58,978 bases of DNA from Flavobacteriales bacterium. GTDB taxonomy: Bacteria; Bacteroidota; Bacteroidia; Flavobacteriales_D; Parvicellaceae. Position numbers and translations under genes: made by a program. This document shows positions 44,342-52,153 of this stretch, piece by piece; position 1 is the first letter of the stretch, and every line of letters begins with the position of its first letter. Where the stretch lies: assembly GCA_020631555.1 (NCBI GenBank), contig JAHDGY010000009.1:1-58978 (forward strand), in the 5' to 3' direction. The notes under the pieces are model-generated. The model had not been told where the DNA came from. It saw only the letters and a program-made list of their open reading frames with translations, and made no database searches.

Positions 44342-45239
44342 AAATGGTTAGTTGTGAATTTTTCTTTACGAACTCCCTGTTTAATTCTGAATACCCTGGA
44401 TCAAGTGGACTGATGTTCCTTTCTCGAGCCAATTTTTCAAATTCAGAAGTAAGGATAGATAGAGGGTTATCCTGCCCTTTAAGCTTATCTGAAATATCTG
44501 GGACATTCATATTTCCAAGCACCATCTTAGATTGATCTGTACGAGCTCCCCCACCTTGAATCTGGCGCTCGGTAAAGATTACATCCTTAATTGCTTCATG
44601 GGACTCGATAAGTTCTTTAACGGGCTGGACTTTACCATTTTGCCTAGCAATAAAATTATTAGAAGCGTCGTACTCTAATTCGAAGTTGTCCAGTAAGTCT
44701 GAGATTAGTAATTCAATCCTGGCCTTTTTACCATACGGGTCAAGATCCTCAGCTAATTTTGGCAGTAAGGACATGATGCTGGACTCATTTCTAAATCGTT
44801 CAAATTCCTTGCTTTTATTTTCTAATTCTAATGCTGAAGACTCCTGCAAATCTGCCAATTGTTGCTGGATAAGTTTCAGTTGGTTCTTAGTTTTAGAATA
44901 TTCTTCTTGAATCTGTTGATCACTGATTCCCTGATCTATTCTTTCTTCTAGCTCTTTAATTTGAGCTCTATAGCTACTAGCTTCTTTGTCAATATATTCT
45001 GGCAATACTCTGGATGCAAAGTCGCTTGATTTTTCTCCCGAATTTCTTGCTAAACCAGTTAAATCCGTGAGTTTTAATGCAAATCCGTCAAGAATTTTTT
45101 TTGCATTTTCATTTGCCAGAGATGAAAGTTCGTTTCGAATTGTGTTTTTTTCGCTTTCCAACTGTTTATTATACAATTCCAATACATTGGGTGCCACACT
45201 TTCATTGACCCCAATTTCCAATAATTCTTCCTTGTTCAT
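44340..45239 (-). CDS. Phage scaffold-like coiled-coil protein
   Basis: 299 residues, highly charged and coiled coil through the middle (AQIKELEERIDQGISDQQIQ; KLIQQQLADLQESSALELEN). This is typical of scaffold proteins of capsid assembly, and the gene lies between portal and capsid genes. A C-terminal segment with KGQDNPLSILTSEFEKLARE could bind the capsid protein. Confidence 0.6.
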   Translation of the reverse strand: MNKEELLEIGVNESVAPNVLELYNKQLESEKNTIRNELSSLANENAKKILDGFALKLTDLTGLARNSGEKSSDFASRVLPEYIDKEASSYRAQIKELEERIDQGISDQQIQEEYSKTKNQLKLIQQQLADLQESSALELENKSKEFERFRNESSIMSLLPKLAEDLDPYGKKARIELLISDLLDNFELEYDASNNFIARQNGKVQPVKELIESHEAIKDVIFTERQIQGGGARTDQSKMVLGNMNVPDISDKLKGQDNPLSILTSEFEKLARERNISPLDPGYSELNREFVKKNSQLTI

Positions 45240-45245
45240 ACCTGA

Positions 45246-45845
45246 TTAGTTTTGCTGCTTAGACTTTGCTTTGGAGCTGTTTTTTTCAGCAGATTCTTGT
45301 TTTTCCTCTGGATCAGAAGAAGCGCTTTCGGATAATTCCAATTCAGGATTATCACCTTGATTTACATCGTTAGCTTCAGCTATATCAGTATTGCTTTGCT
45401 CTTTCGCGTTTCCGTTTGTTTTCGGCTTGGGAGATTTTTTTTTAGGGACAACCTTCTGAATCGCCTCAATTGCCAATTCTCTTGTTGTTTTATGGACTTC
45501 AGCGTCGGTGATCGAGGCGAATAACTTTTCATTTAGTGACATCATAAGATCTTTGCTCGCTATGGATTTTCCACTAACTGGATCGGTCACTTCATAAACA
45601 AAAGCAGAGATGGCTCCAATTAGCGGTAGTTGTGTTGCTCGTTGGAGAAAGTTGACAAACCCATGGTATTTTATCACAACACTTGTATTTTTCATCGATC
45701 CATCTCGATCATAATTTAAGCCACTGTTATTCCCGTAAATCACATAAACATGAATTATAGGCTCTTGATCTTGAGTAAGTTTAGAGTTTACTTCAAGTAA
45801 AGGTTTAAGCTCTGAGATTTGTTCAATTAATTTAATATCAATCAT
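45246..45845 (-). CDS. Phage protein of unknown function between portal and scaffold
   Basis: 199 residues. The first 100 look folded (EPIIHVYVIYGNNSGLNYDR; GFVNFLQRATQLPLIGAISA). The rest is a low-complexity tail of Lys, Ser and Glu (VPKKKSPKPKTNGN then EEKQESAEKNSSKAKSKQQN). It overlaps the portal gene by 4 bases. No protease motif is seen, although this slot often holds one. Confidence 0.5.
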   Translation of the reverse strand: MIDIKLIEQISELKPLLEVNSKLTQDQEPIIHVYVIYGNNSGLNYDRDGSMKNTSVVIKYHGFVNFLQRATQLPLIGAISAFVYEVTDPVSGKSIASKDLMMSLNEKLFASITDAEVHKTTRELAIEAIQKVVPKKKSPKPKTNGNAKEQSNTDIAEANDVNQGDNPELELSESASSDPEEKQESAEKNSSKAKSKQQN

Positions 45846-47605
45846 TTAATTTGCTGTTTTTTAATTGTTTGTTTTACTGAAAGTTGGTATAAGTAGTTCT
45901 TAAACTGATCGTAACGTTTTCCATGTCCCAAGTCATCTGGAAAATAATTGCTGAAAAAGTCTTCGAGAGATGTTCCCAATTGATTTTCCATTTCAAGAAT
46001 GAGCCAATTGTAGTTTAAACGAACCTTTTTGTCCTGTTCTGAAATAATATTGCTTGATTCCACTTGTTCATCTGACAAGTGATTAAATGGAAGAAGGTTG
46101 TATAATAGACTTTCTCTTAACGCTTGATTCGGATTGTTTCGGTTTCTAGTTGCTATCAACTTTGATTGAGCGATGGAATGATCTACTGGGTTTTTACTGC
46201 TGTCTCTTTCCGATTTAATTTCAGTATCTGATTGTAAGTAAAATTGGGTTCCATAGTCCCATTTAGCGGAGATTACATTGTCAGCCCCCCATTTGAGTGC
46301 CAAAACAGTCCATTGAATGTTTGATCTCAATTTACTAAGCGATTCAGATAAAGTATTTAGAGAGTTTTCAAGTGGAAATAGTTGCTTCTTGTTCTGCAAT
46401 TCATTCATTGCTTGCTCATTTCCGGAATTTGGTTCGGTTCCAACCACCGATTTTCTCACCTTTTCACAATATTTAGGTGCTAATGATTCTAAGTATTGGG
46501 TAAGCTCAACCGGCGCATGCACATACTTTAAGAAATTTTCATTCAGGTCAAATAATTTATCCTTTTGCAAGCCATATTCTGGAACTTTGAATTCTACTAC
46601 CGCACCAGCTTGAATATCCGGAGCGGAATTGCAATTAGGACATCTAACCGTCTTACCTTGTGAACAAGTTTGAGCGATGTTAGTCTTGTGGTCAACCATT
46701 ATTCCATGCTGACATTTGTGTTGGCCAAATTGAGTTGAGCAAAAACCATTATTTCTCTTGTACTTGGTAATAATTGGTCCTCCACCATTAGGAAGGTGAA
46801 AATCAGAATACATCGAGCACCATGCAATTCGTTCAAAGTCTGCAAGGTGATTGCCAAATATTGATTTCCTAACAATTGGTCGATCTTTGCTTATTGGTTG
46901 ATCTGAAATAAAGTGTGCTGGACATTTCCCCAAATCATGTTGTCCAGAAATTATTTTTTGGTAGTTATCCTTGTCGTCTATTTGAAGAAAAACATTGTAT
47001 GATTCTGAGGTGTAAACGAAATGTCTTTTACCCATTTCAAACCATAGCCAATGAATATTACTGTTTTCGTCAACATTGATTGCTCTAACCGATTCTATTG
47101 TTATCAACAAATTGTACGGATCATTATTAGCTATGTCTGTGACTACTATTGAATTGTGCTGAAAAAATAAAGCAGGCCAAACTGTCCCTCTTATGAATCC
47201 GGTAACATCTATGTTGGTCAAATAATTCTTAGCCGAGTTAGTTTGTTCCAAGGATATCATTCGAATGTCTTCATTGGAATCTCCGGAAGCAAAAACCTTT
47301 TCCAGTTCTGGACGGATGTCATTGTCAATTAAGGAGGCCGTCTTCAAAGGAAACCGAAGAAAAGGTATCATTTTTTCAAAGTTTCTCTCTGTCATCCAAG
47401 CCTTCCATTTAGCCGTTAGTTCTCTAAAGCCGACTTCACAGTCTTCCTTTTCCGTGTGTGCAATAGCAAACATTTGGAGATATTTCTCGTTTTTTACGGC
47501 TTTTGTAAGCTGATCCGAATTACCATGAGGGCCAATCAATGTTTCCAATGCAATAGATTGACCAACGCTCAATTCTTCTACTTTAGAAATCGGGTTTTCT
47601 TCCAT
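45842..47605 (-). CDS. Putative phage portal protein with cysteine-rich insert
   Basis: 587 residues, next to the terminase gene with a 2-base gap, the usual position and size of a portal. An Arg/Asn-rich C-terminal half with TRNRNNPNQALRESLLYNLL is consistent with the crown and clip helices. At about residues 285-325 it has a cluster of Cys and His (CSTQFGQHKCQHG, TCSQGKTVRCPNC), possibly a zinc-binding insert, which is not usual for portals. Assignment is mainly by synteny. Confidence 0.6.
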   Translation of the reverse strand: MEENPISKVEELSVGQSIALETLIGPHGNSDQLTKAVKNEKYLQMFAIAHTEKEDCEVGFRELTAKWKAWMTERNFEKMIPFLRFPLKTASLIDNDIRPELEKVFASGDSNEDIRMISLEQTNSAKNYLTNIDVTGFIRGTVWPALFFQHNSIVVTDIANNDPYNLLITIESVRAINVDENSNIHWLWFEMGKRHFVYTSESYNVFLQIDDKDNYQKIISGQHDLGKCPAHFISDQPISKDRPIVRKSIFGNHLADFERIAWCSMYSDFHLPNGGGPIITKYKRNNGFCSTQFGQHKCQHGIMVDHKTNIAQTCSQGKTVRCPNCNSAPDIQAGAVVEFKVPEYGLQKDKLFDLNENFLKYVHAPVELTQYLESLAPKYCEKVRKSVVGTEPNSGNEQAMNELQNKKQLFPLENSLNTLSESLSKLRSNIQWTVLALKWGADNVISAKWDYGTQFYLQSDTEIKSERDSSKNPVDHSIAQSKLIATRNRNNPNQALRESLLYNLLPFNHLSDEQVESSNIISEQDKKVRLNYNWLILEMENQLGTSLEDFFSNYFPDDLGHGKRYDQFKNYLYQLSVKQTIKKQQIK

Positions 47606-47607
47606 CT

Positions 47608-49113
47608 TTAATAGGTAGTTTCATTCCAATCCGAAACACTGCCTTGAGCATTAAGCTCAAAAATCTCATTCATCATAAAAGCGTCCATTAAGTCAGGAGA
47701 ATCACCTGATAGGTATTTGTTTTTCATTTCATCTTTTGGAATTAGGGCAATTGACTCTTCGTCTCTTCTGGAAGCAATCTTGATGGCTCTTCTTTCATAA
47801 TTCAACCTCTGTCTGATCGTCATTTTATTATCATACATCTTGTCACTAACCTCCGGAATGATATAAACTGAGCTGGAAGCAACCCGTTCGCCATTAAAAA
47901 CATAACACTGTGTTTTAAGGTTTTTGAATTTTCTGTGATCCATAGTTGGAATTGCCTTAGAGCCATTATCAAATGCAATAGACTGGGATATAAAAGCATT
48001 GTTTCCTCCACCAATAAAAGCCCCTACTCCATTAGCATCATATGTGATTCGTCGATTTGGTACGCCAAATTTATTTTGCTTCGTGTTTATCAGGTCGATT
48101 ATATCCTTTCCGCTGCTTCTATCAACGATTTCAACATCAATTAAAACGAAACCAGCTAGAACCATTACAATTAATTTGTCTTTCCCAAAAATGGCGGCGT
48201 CTACCACGATGCGTTTGTCTCCTTGCTGAACATGAGTATTCGTAAATACATCTTGGAAAGCACTATAATCGTATACATCCATTGGATTAATGGATACTTT
48301 CCAGTTGCCATCTAACAACTGTGACCTTGTATCCGAGTCTTGCGCTGAGAGATTGGAAAGATACTCTGGGTTTGTGCGCATCAATTCTTTGTTCTCGTAG
48401 ACGGTTCCACCAATAAAAGTGATTGATTTGACAAAATGTTTTGGATCTACTTTGGCCTTTTCTGCAAGAGGTTGGACAAAGTACTCGGCGTTTGAAAGGC
48501 ATTGTTCAACACTCTCCCCCCAAATCAAAGTATCGCCATCTTTTACGAAGTAGCGAACTTCACCTTGTCGTTCTGGAATTGGTAGTCCATCTGAGCCAAT
48601 CCACCATTCGATCAATTCATATACCCAAGAATCAGGATCTGGATTGCATGTAGCTCTGACGCATGGTTTAACGCCACATGTGCTGCGATTTCTAGAGAGC
48701 AAATAGAAAAAGCTCTTTTTACTGAAGTGGGTTAATTCATCAAAACCAATATATGGTATCTGAGATCCTTGCCAAGAATAAATATTCTTTTCATGTTCAA
48801 GGTGAGCAAATTTGATTTTAGTCTTGTTGGGAAAAGTCCATGTAAGAGCAGTCTGGTTATAGGAACCACCTGCTGATGGGTAAAGTGTTCTGCTTTCATC
48901 TTGAAGCCCTCCCTCCGCTGTAATTTGTGGTGTGGTTCGTCTAAATATAACAGCTCCGAAATCAGGCACATTAATATACCTCAATGGATCAAGCAACAAA
49001 CTGAATGTTTTACCAGCGCCTGCTGCACCACCACCAATGAGTATATCAGCTGGGGAGCTTAGTGCTAACATTTGATACCCCTCTTGAGGTCTAATTACTT
49101 TTGCTTCTTCCAT
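47608..49113 (-). CDS. terL: Phage terminase large subunit
   Basis: 501 residues with both enzyme parts. The ATPase has GGGAAGAGKTFSLLL (Walker A), IFRRTTPQITAEGGL and YIGFDELTHF (Walker B). The RNase H-like nuclease begins near 300 with KRIVVDAAIFGKDKLIVM, carrying the first metal Asp, and ends with SPDLMDAFMMN. It drives DNA into the prohead and cuts it. It overlaps the small-subunit gene by 23 bases. Confidence 0.93.
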   Translation of the reverse strand: MEEAKVIRPQEGYQMLALSSPADILIGGGAAGAGKTFSLLLDPLRYINVPDFGAVIFRRTTPQITAEGGLQDESRTLYPSAGGSYNQTALTWTFPNKTKIKFAHLEHEKNIYSWQGSQIPYIGFDELTHFSKKSFFYLLSRNRSTCGVKPCVRATCNPDPDSWVYELIEWWIGSDGLPIPERQGEVRYFVKDGDTLIWGESVEQCLSNAEYFVQPLAEKAKVDPKHFVKSITFIGGTVYENKELMRTNPEYLSNLSAQDSDTRSQLLDGNWKVSINPMDVYDYSAFQDVFTNTHVQQGDKRIVVDAAIFGKDKLIVMVLAGFVLIDVEIVDRSSGKDIIDLINTKQNKFGVPNRRITYDANGVGAFIGGGNNAFISQSIAFDNGSKAIPTMDHRKFKNLKTQCYVFNGERVASSSVYIIPEVSDKMYDNKMTIRQRLNYERRAIKIASRRDEESIALIPKDEMKNKYLSGDSPDLMDAFMMNEIFELNAQGSVSDWNETTY

Positions 49114-49600
49114 TATCTGGTAACTGGAATATTACAACCGGATTTTCATTTCCTTTTTGGGTGTTATCCTTCTCGTATCCACCTAGGTGCTTCATTAATT
49201 TCTCAATTGCTCCTAGCTTATCTATGACTTTGACTTTTTTTAGAGTTGGTTTTTCCTTATCCGGACTTTCTTCAGTAAGAATCTCCGTAATTAAGGATCT
49301 TGTCTTAGGTGGAATATCATCCAAGGACTTTAGTTTTCCCGAGTTTTCATATAGATTTCCCATATCCAGACGGACTGCCTCAGTCATATATTGAACCAAC
49401 TCATCAATGGTAATCTGATTTCGCTGACGAATTTTGGCGAATTCCTTTTTTACCTCTTCCTGAATGTCAACTTTTGTCAACAATTTAGATCCCTGCTGCC
49501 TAGCTGTAGAAGAACTAAATCCGGCGCGAATTGCAGCCTGCGTTGCGTTGCAATCAATAACGTATTCTTGACAAAATCTTATTTGTTTGTCATTGAGCAT
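49091..49600 (-). CDS. terS: Phage terminase small subunit
   Basis: 169 residues with the classical start LNDKQIRFCQEYVIDCNATQ and AAIRAGFSSSTARQQGSKLL, the helix-turn-helix DNA-binding region of XtmA/terminase_2-type small subunits. A helical oligomerisation part follows (QITIDELVQYMTEAVRLDMG). It overlaps terL, its partner, by 23 bases. Confidence 0.92.
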   Translation of the reverse strand: MLNDKQIRFCQEYVIDCNATQAAIRAGFSSSTARQQGSKLLTKVDIQEEVKKEFAKIRQRNQITIDELVQYMTEAVRLDMGNLYENSGKLKSLDDIPPKTRSLITEILTEESPDKEKPTLKKVKVIDKLGAIEKLMKHLGGYEKDNTQKGNENPVVIFQLPDNGRSKSN

Positions 49601-49775
49601 TTGTATGAAAAGAGCGATTTACAACGACATTCATCCCAGTTAACTTGGCGACAACGTAAAGTAGGGCAATACAAAAAAAAGTCGTTGGAATGAATGCAAT
49701 CATCCCCATGACTCCTATGGCACTCCTAACTAGCTTTACTATAATTCGTCCTTGATTCATTAGTAACTTTTTCAT
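49590..49775 (-). CDS. Small membrane protein upstream of terS
   Basis: 61 residues from ATG 49775 (MKKLLMNQGRIIVKLVRSAI) with one long hydrophobic segment (IGVMGMIAFIPTTFFCIALL). It overlaps terS by 11 bases. It could be a holin-like or superinfection protein. No family is recognised. Confidence 0.4.
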   Translation of the reverse strand: MKKLLMNQGRIIVKLVRSAIGVMGMIAFIPTTFFCIALLYVVAKLTGMNVVVNRSFHTNAQ

Positions 49776-49980
49776 TGGATTTAAGATTGTATTTGTTTGA
49801 TAGGTTGGTTGTAAACAAGGTGAACTCATCAATAAACTCTTGATTCTGTTCATGCTCGTCAATCATTTGGTTAAGCCATGAGTATTTGACTCTTTCGTCA
49901 CGAGTAAGACAGCTAAAGGTCCAATCGTAATATCTTGTAGATGATGGATAATGCATATGGTAATGTTTCAAAAGAACCAC
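49726..49980 (-). CDS. Small phage protein of unknown function
   Basis: 84 residues, polar (WTFSCLTRDERVKYSWLNQM; EHEQNQEFIDEFTLFTTNLS). The start is GTG 49980 or ATG 49956. It overlaps the next small gene by 50 bases, so one of the two could be spurious. It lies just downstream of a palindromic operator-like site at 50,011. Confidence 0.4.
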   Translation of the reverse strand: MVLLKHYHMHYPSSTRYYDWTFSCLTRDERVKYSWLNQMIDEHEQNQEFIDEFTLFTTNLSNKYNLKSNEKVTNESRTNYSKAS

Positions 49981-50006
49981 TGTTGCTTTTACATTACAAA
50001 TATACT

Positions 50007-50044
50007 AATTTAGTCTAGTCTAAAAAATTATTTAGACATGACTA
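50007..50044. promoter_or_regulatory. Operator-like imperfect palindrome
   Basis: TAGTCTAGTCTAAA at 50011-50024 and TTTAGACATGACTA at 50031-50044 are inverted repeats with two mismatches and a six-base spacer, just upstream of the 84-residue gene. AATTTAGTCT at 50007 recurs near 42,136. Confidence 0.5.
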
Positions 50045-50235
50045 ATTTTGTCTTCCAAATAATTAGGAGTGGTACATGAATCTCTTTTCCTGAAACTGCT
50101 AAATTCTGTCATAAGTCCCATAATGGCGATGAACTGATACGCCGTATTCTTGCATTCCATTTCTTCTCTAATTACCTCATTTAATGAACCTACAGTAGCG
50201 CAATTGGCTGACTTACATTGCTTACAACTAGACAT
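50032..50235 (-). CDS. Small cysteine-rich protein
   Basis: 67 residues starting at a good ATG (MSSCKQCKSANCATVGSLNE). The cysteine pattern CxxCxxxxC at the N terminus suggests metal binding. It is the last small gene on the element's right side and could be a regulator. No family is recognised. Confidence 0.4.
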   Translation of the reverse strand: MSSCKQCKSANCATVGSLNEVIREEMECKNTAYQFIAIMGLMTEFSSFRKRDSCTTPNYLEDKISHV

Positions 50236-50307
50236 AATTCTTCCCTAGAGTTAGTAGTACATGGTTAATTATTTACGTTAAATGTTGCCTGGGATTAATG
50301 TGAGCTA

Positions 50308-51366
50308 TTAACCACCATTAGATGTATTCCAATTTGGATCACCAAGTTTTTCTGCCTTTTCTGATTTGAATTCTACAATGGAGGTTAGTTGACCTGCATC
50401 TAATTTCAAATATTCCTGACCGGAATTTTTAACAAGCCTTGTTTTTGAAGTCAAATCTTTAACTAAGCTCAACAACTCTGAACCTAAACGGACTTGCTTA
50501 CCAATTAAATTCCTCAATTTATCACCAATCGTTTTGACCTGCATACGGCTGTGGGGCAACATTTCAACCAAGTCCATTGAATCGTTAAATGAAGACATTA
50601 AGTTTGAGATGATTCCATGTTCGTGATCAGTAAGCATTTCCACTTCTGAATCAATAATCGATTCTTCAACCGGCTGTTCCTTGGTTTCGATAAAATGAAA
50701 TTCTACACCTTTTCTCGATTTTTTAGCTCCCCAAATTGGTTTCGTATACAAAAGGTAAATTGACTTTTTTCCATCAATTTCAAGTTGAACTTTCTCCCCT
50801 GAAACGTACTGTTTCTCTCTACTGCCCTGTTCTGGTAAGTATTTGTCGGAAATGAAAGAAACATGCTCCCCCATCAAATGTCGAACCTCCTGACCTTCTA
50901 TCAGAAGGTCTGCGTTAGAACAATGCTCAATGTACAATTCATTATCGGTGGAAATGATGAAGCCTGGGATACGTTTTTTACTTCTCTCTGCGGCTTGTTG
51001 CTGATCTCGAAGCATATTACGTTCAAGAGTTAGCTCTTTAATAAGATGCGCCAAATCACCAATAACCATCTGAGTCGCTTCCTGAACAGAATCACCACAA
51101 CTTGGAAAAATAAAATCGTCCAAAGTATCTTCACCACTAGATAATCTGCATAAAAGTTCATAATTCAATTCCTCGATAGATTCTAGATCAATAAGTCTAG
51201 AATCAGGGTTATATGACACCCTACTAGTTTCCAGCACTGCTTTCATTTCAAACTCCACGGAGTTCAACAAGTCTTTTGCTTCGTTATTAGTGCAAATACT
51301 TTTGTATTTCGACAATATCCCTTCCAAAGAATTGGTCTGTTTCGCCTTCTCATTAATTTCCCTCAT
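50308..51366 (-). CDS. PAS-like signalling protein of unknown function
   Basis: About 352 residues, cytosolic. A helical N-terminal region is followed by a coiled coil (MVIGDLAHLIKELTLERNML) and, near 165-260, a PAS-like domain (IPGFIISTDNELYIEHCSNA; SGEKVQLEIDGKKSIYLLYT). The C-terminal third is helical and resembles a dimerisation region without H-box or ATPase. ATG 51366 is preferred to a TTG at 51375. It lies on the same strand as the DUF7793 gene 190 bases upstream. Whether it belongs to the phage or the host is unclear. Confidence 0.6.
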   Translation of the reverse strand: MREINEKAKQTNSLEGILSKYKSICTNNEAKDLLNSVEFEMKAVLETSRVSYNPDSRLIDLESIEELNYELLCRLSSGEDTLDDFIFPSCGDSVQEATQMVIGDLAHLIKELTLERNMLRDQQQAAERSKKRIPGFIISTDNELYIEHCSNADLLIEGQEVRHLMGEHVSFISDKYLPEQGSREKQYVSGEKVQLEIDGKKSIYLLYTKPIWGAKKSRKGVEFHFIETKEQPVEESIIDSEVEMLTDHEHGIISNLMSSFNDSMDLVEMLPHSRMQVKTIGDKLRNLIGKQVRLGSELLSLVKDLTSKTRLVKNSGQEYLKLDAGQLTSIVEFKSEKAEKLGDPNWNTSNGG

Positions 51367-51557
51367 ACTTCTCAAGTTTCGATTCTAAATTGTTGCGGTC
51401 AAGGTATGGAGCTACCTTTATGATTACAATCGGTATTTATACGTAAAATAACGGCTTTTTTTCTTGTTTAGTGGCAATTAGTTTCCGGGATAGGCAATTT
51501 TCGCCTGGTAAAGCTGAATTCTACCAAACATTTCTTTACCTACGATTAACAATTATC

Positions 51558-51959
51558 CTAATTCATTGTTGGTTGGCTTAGCAACCAAACCACCGCCTCT
51601 TCCCTAGTCCCAAAAGCCCACGCCCGGCAATTTAAATTATCAAGATACCTCTTCTTTACAGCGAAATAAGCTCTTACAAGAAGTCTTTGAAAACCATTTT
51701 TTTGCACTACCGCTAGGGCTGTGATTCCATCATAGGCCACAGGTTCTGCTAAATAACGTCTTGCTTCAGGTGTTACAGATTTCAGGTTTCTAACATCTGC
51801 TAAAACTAAAGCTGGTTTATTATTTGATGCTTGTTTCCTTACGTCGATTGTAACTTTAGCAATTTCCAAATCAATCTCTAGGTCAGTTGTATACTCAGTA
51901 ACAACAATCCCATCATTTCTTTGGTATGCGCGTATATATTCTGTATTAATTTCGGGCAC
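51558..51959 (-). CDS. DUF7793/STAS-like protein
   Basis: About 133 residues with the pattern of a Bacteroidota family similar to STAS domains: IDLEIAKVTIDVRKQASNNK, ALVLADVRNLKSVTPEARRY and GTREEAVVWLL at the end. The fold suggests a small regulatory protein. The best start is GTG 51959; the longer TTG at 51965 falls inside the predicted promoter box. In other genomes such proteins neighbour PAS sensors, as here. Confidence 0.7.
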   Translation of the reverse strand: MPEINTEYIRAYQRNDGIVVTEYTTDLEIDLEIAKVTIDVRKQASNNKPALVLADVRNLKSVTPEARRYLAEPVAYDGITALAVVQKNGFQRLLVRAYFAVKKRYLDNLNCRAWAFGTREEAVVWLLSQPTMN

Positions 51960-51962
51960 GGT

Positions 51963-51993
51963 CAAATTTAGGCAAGATCATTTAACATGTCAA
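51963..51993 (-). promoter_or_regulatory. Promoter of the DUF7793 gene
   Basis: On the minus strand TTG, 20 bases, TAAATTTG. The last three bases of the box are the TTG that would otherwise be called as start codon, which argues for the downstream GTG. Confidence 0.45.
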
Positions 51994-52153
51994 CGACATT
52001 GAAAGATTCTAATGATTAAGCACTAAAATATCATTGGGATTCAACTTGTATCTCAATAAATCAAATATCTATGCAAATAGGCATTTGAGATCTAGGATCA
52101 AAGCATTATTATAATACCTTATAGAAAATACAAATAGCAGTTATCCTTCTAAA

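Larger units (their letters stand above)
25690..50235. mobile_element. Prophage or prophage-derived element next to tRNA-Arg
   Basis: A tyrosine recombinase beside the tRNA is followed by a continuous minus-strand set of small and large terminase, portal, scaffold-like, capsid candidate, tail, tape-measure and distal-tail genes, as in long-tailed double-stranded DNA phages. A plus-strand two-gene cassette interrupts it. I see no replication genes, cI-like repressor or recognisable endolysin. The right boundary is uncertain: no second copy of the tRNA 3' end was found by eye in the window, so 50235 is only the last phage-like small gene. Confidence 0.8.

Noticed and set aside
50330-50345. GGATCACCA as remnant of the tRNA-Arg 3' end (attR)
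   Set aside because: Only about six bases match, without the T-arm sequence, and it lies inside a coding region.
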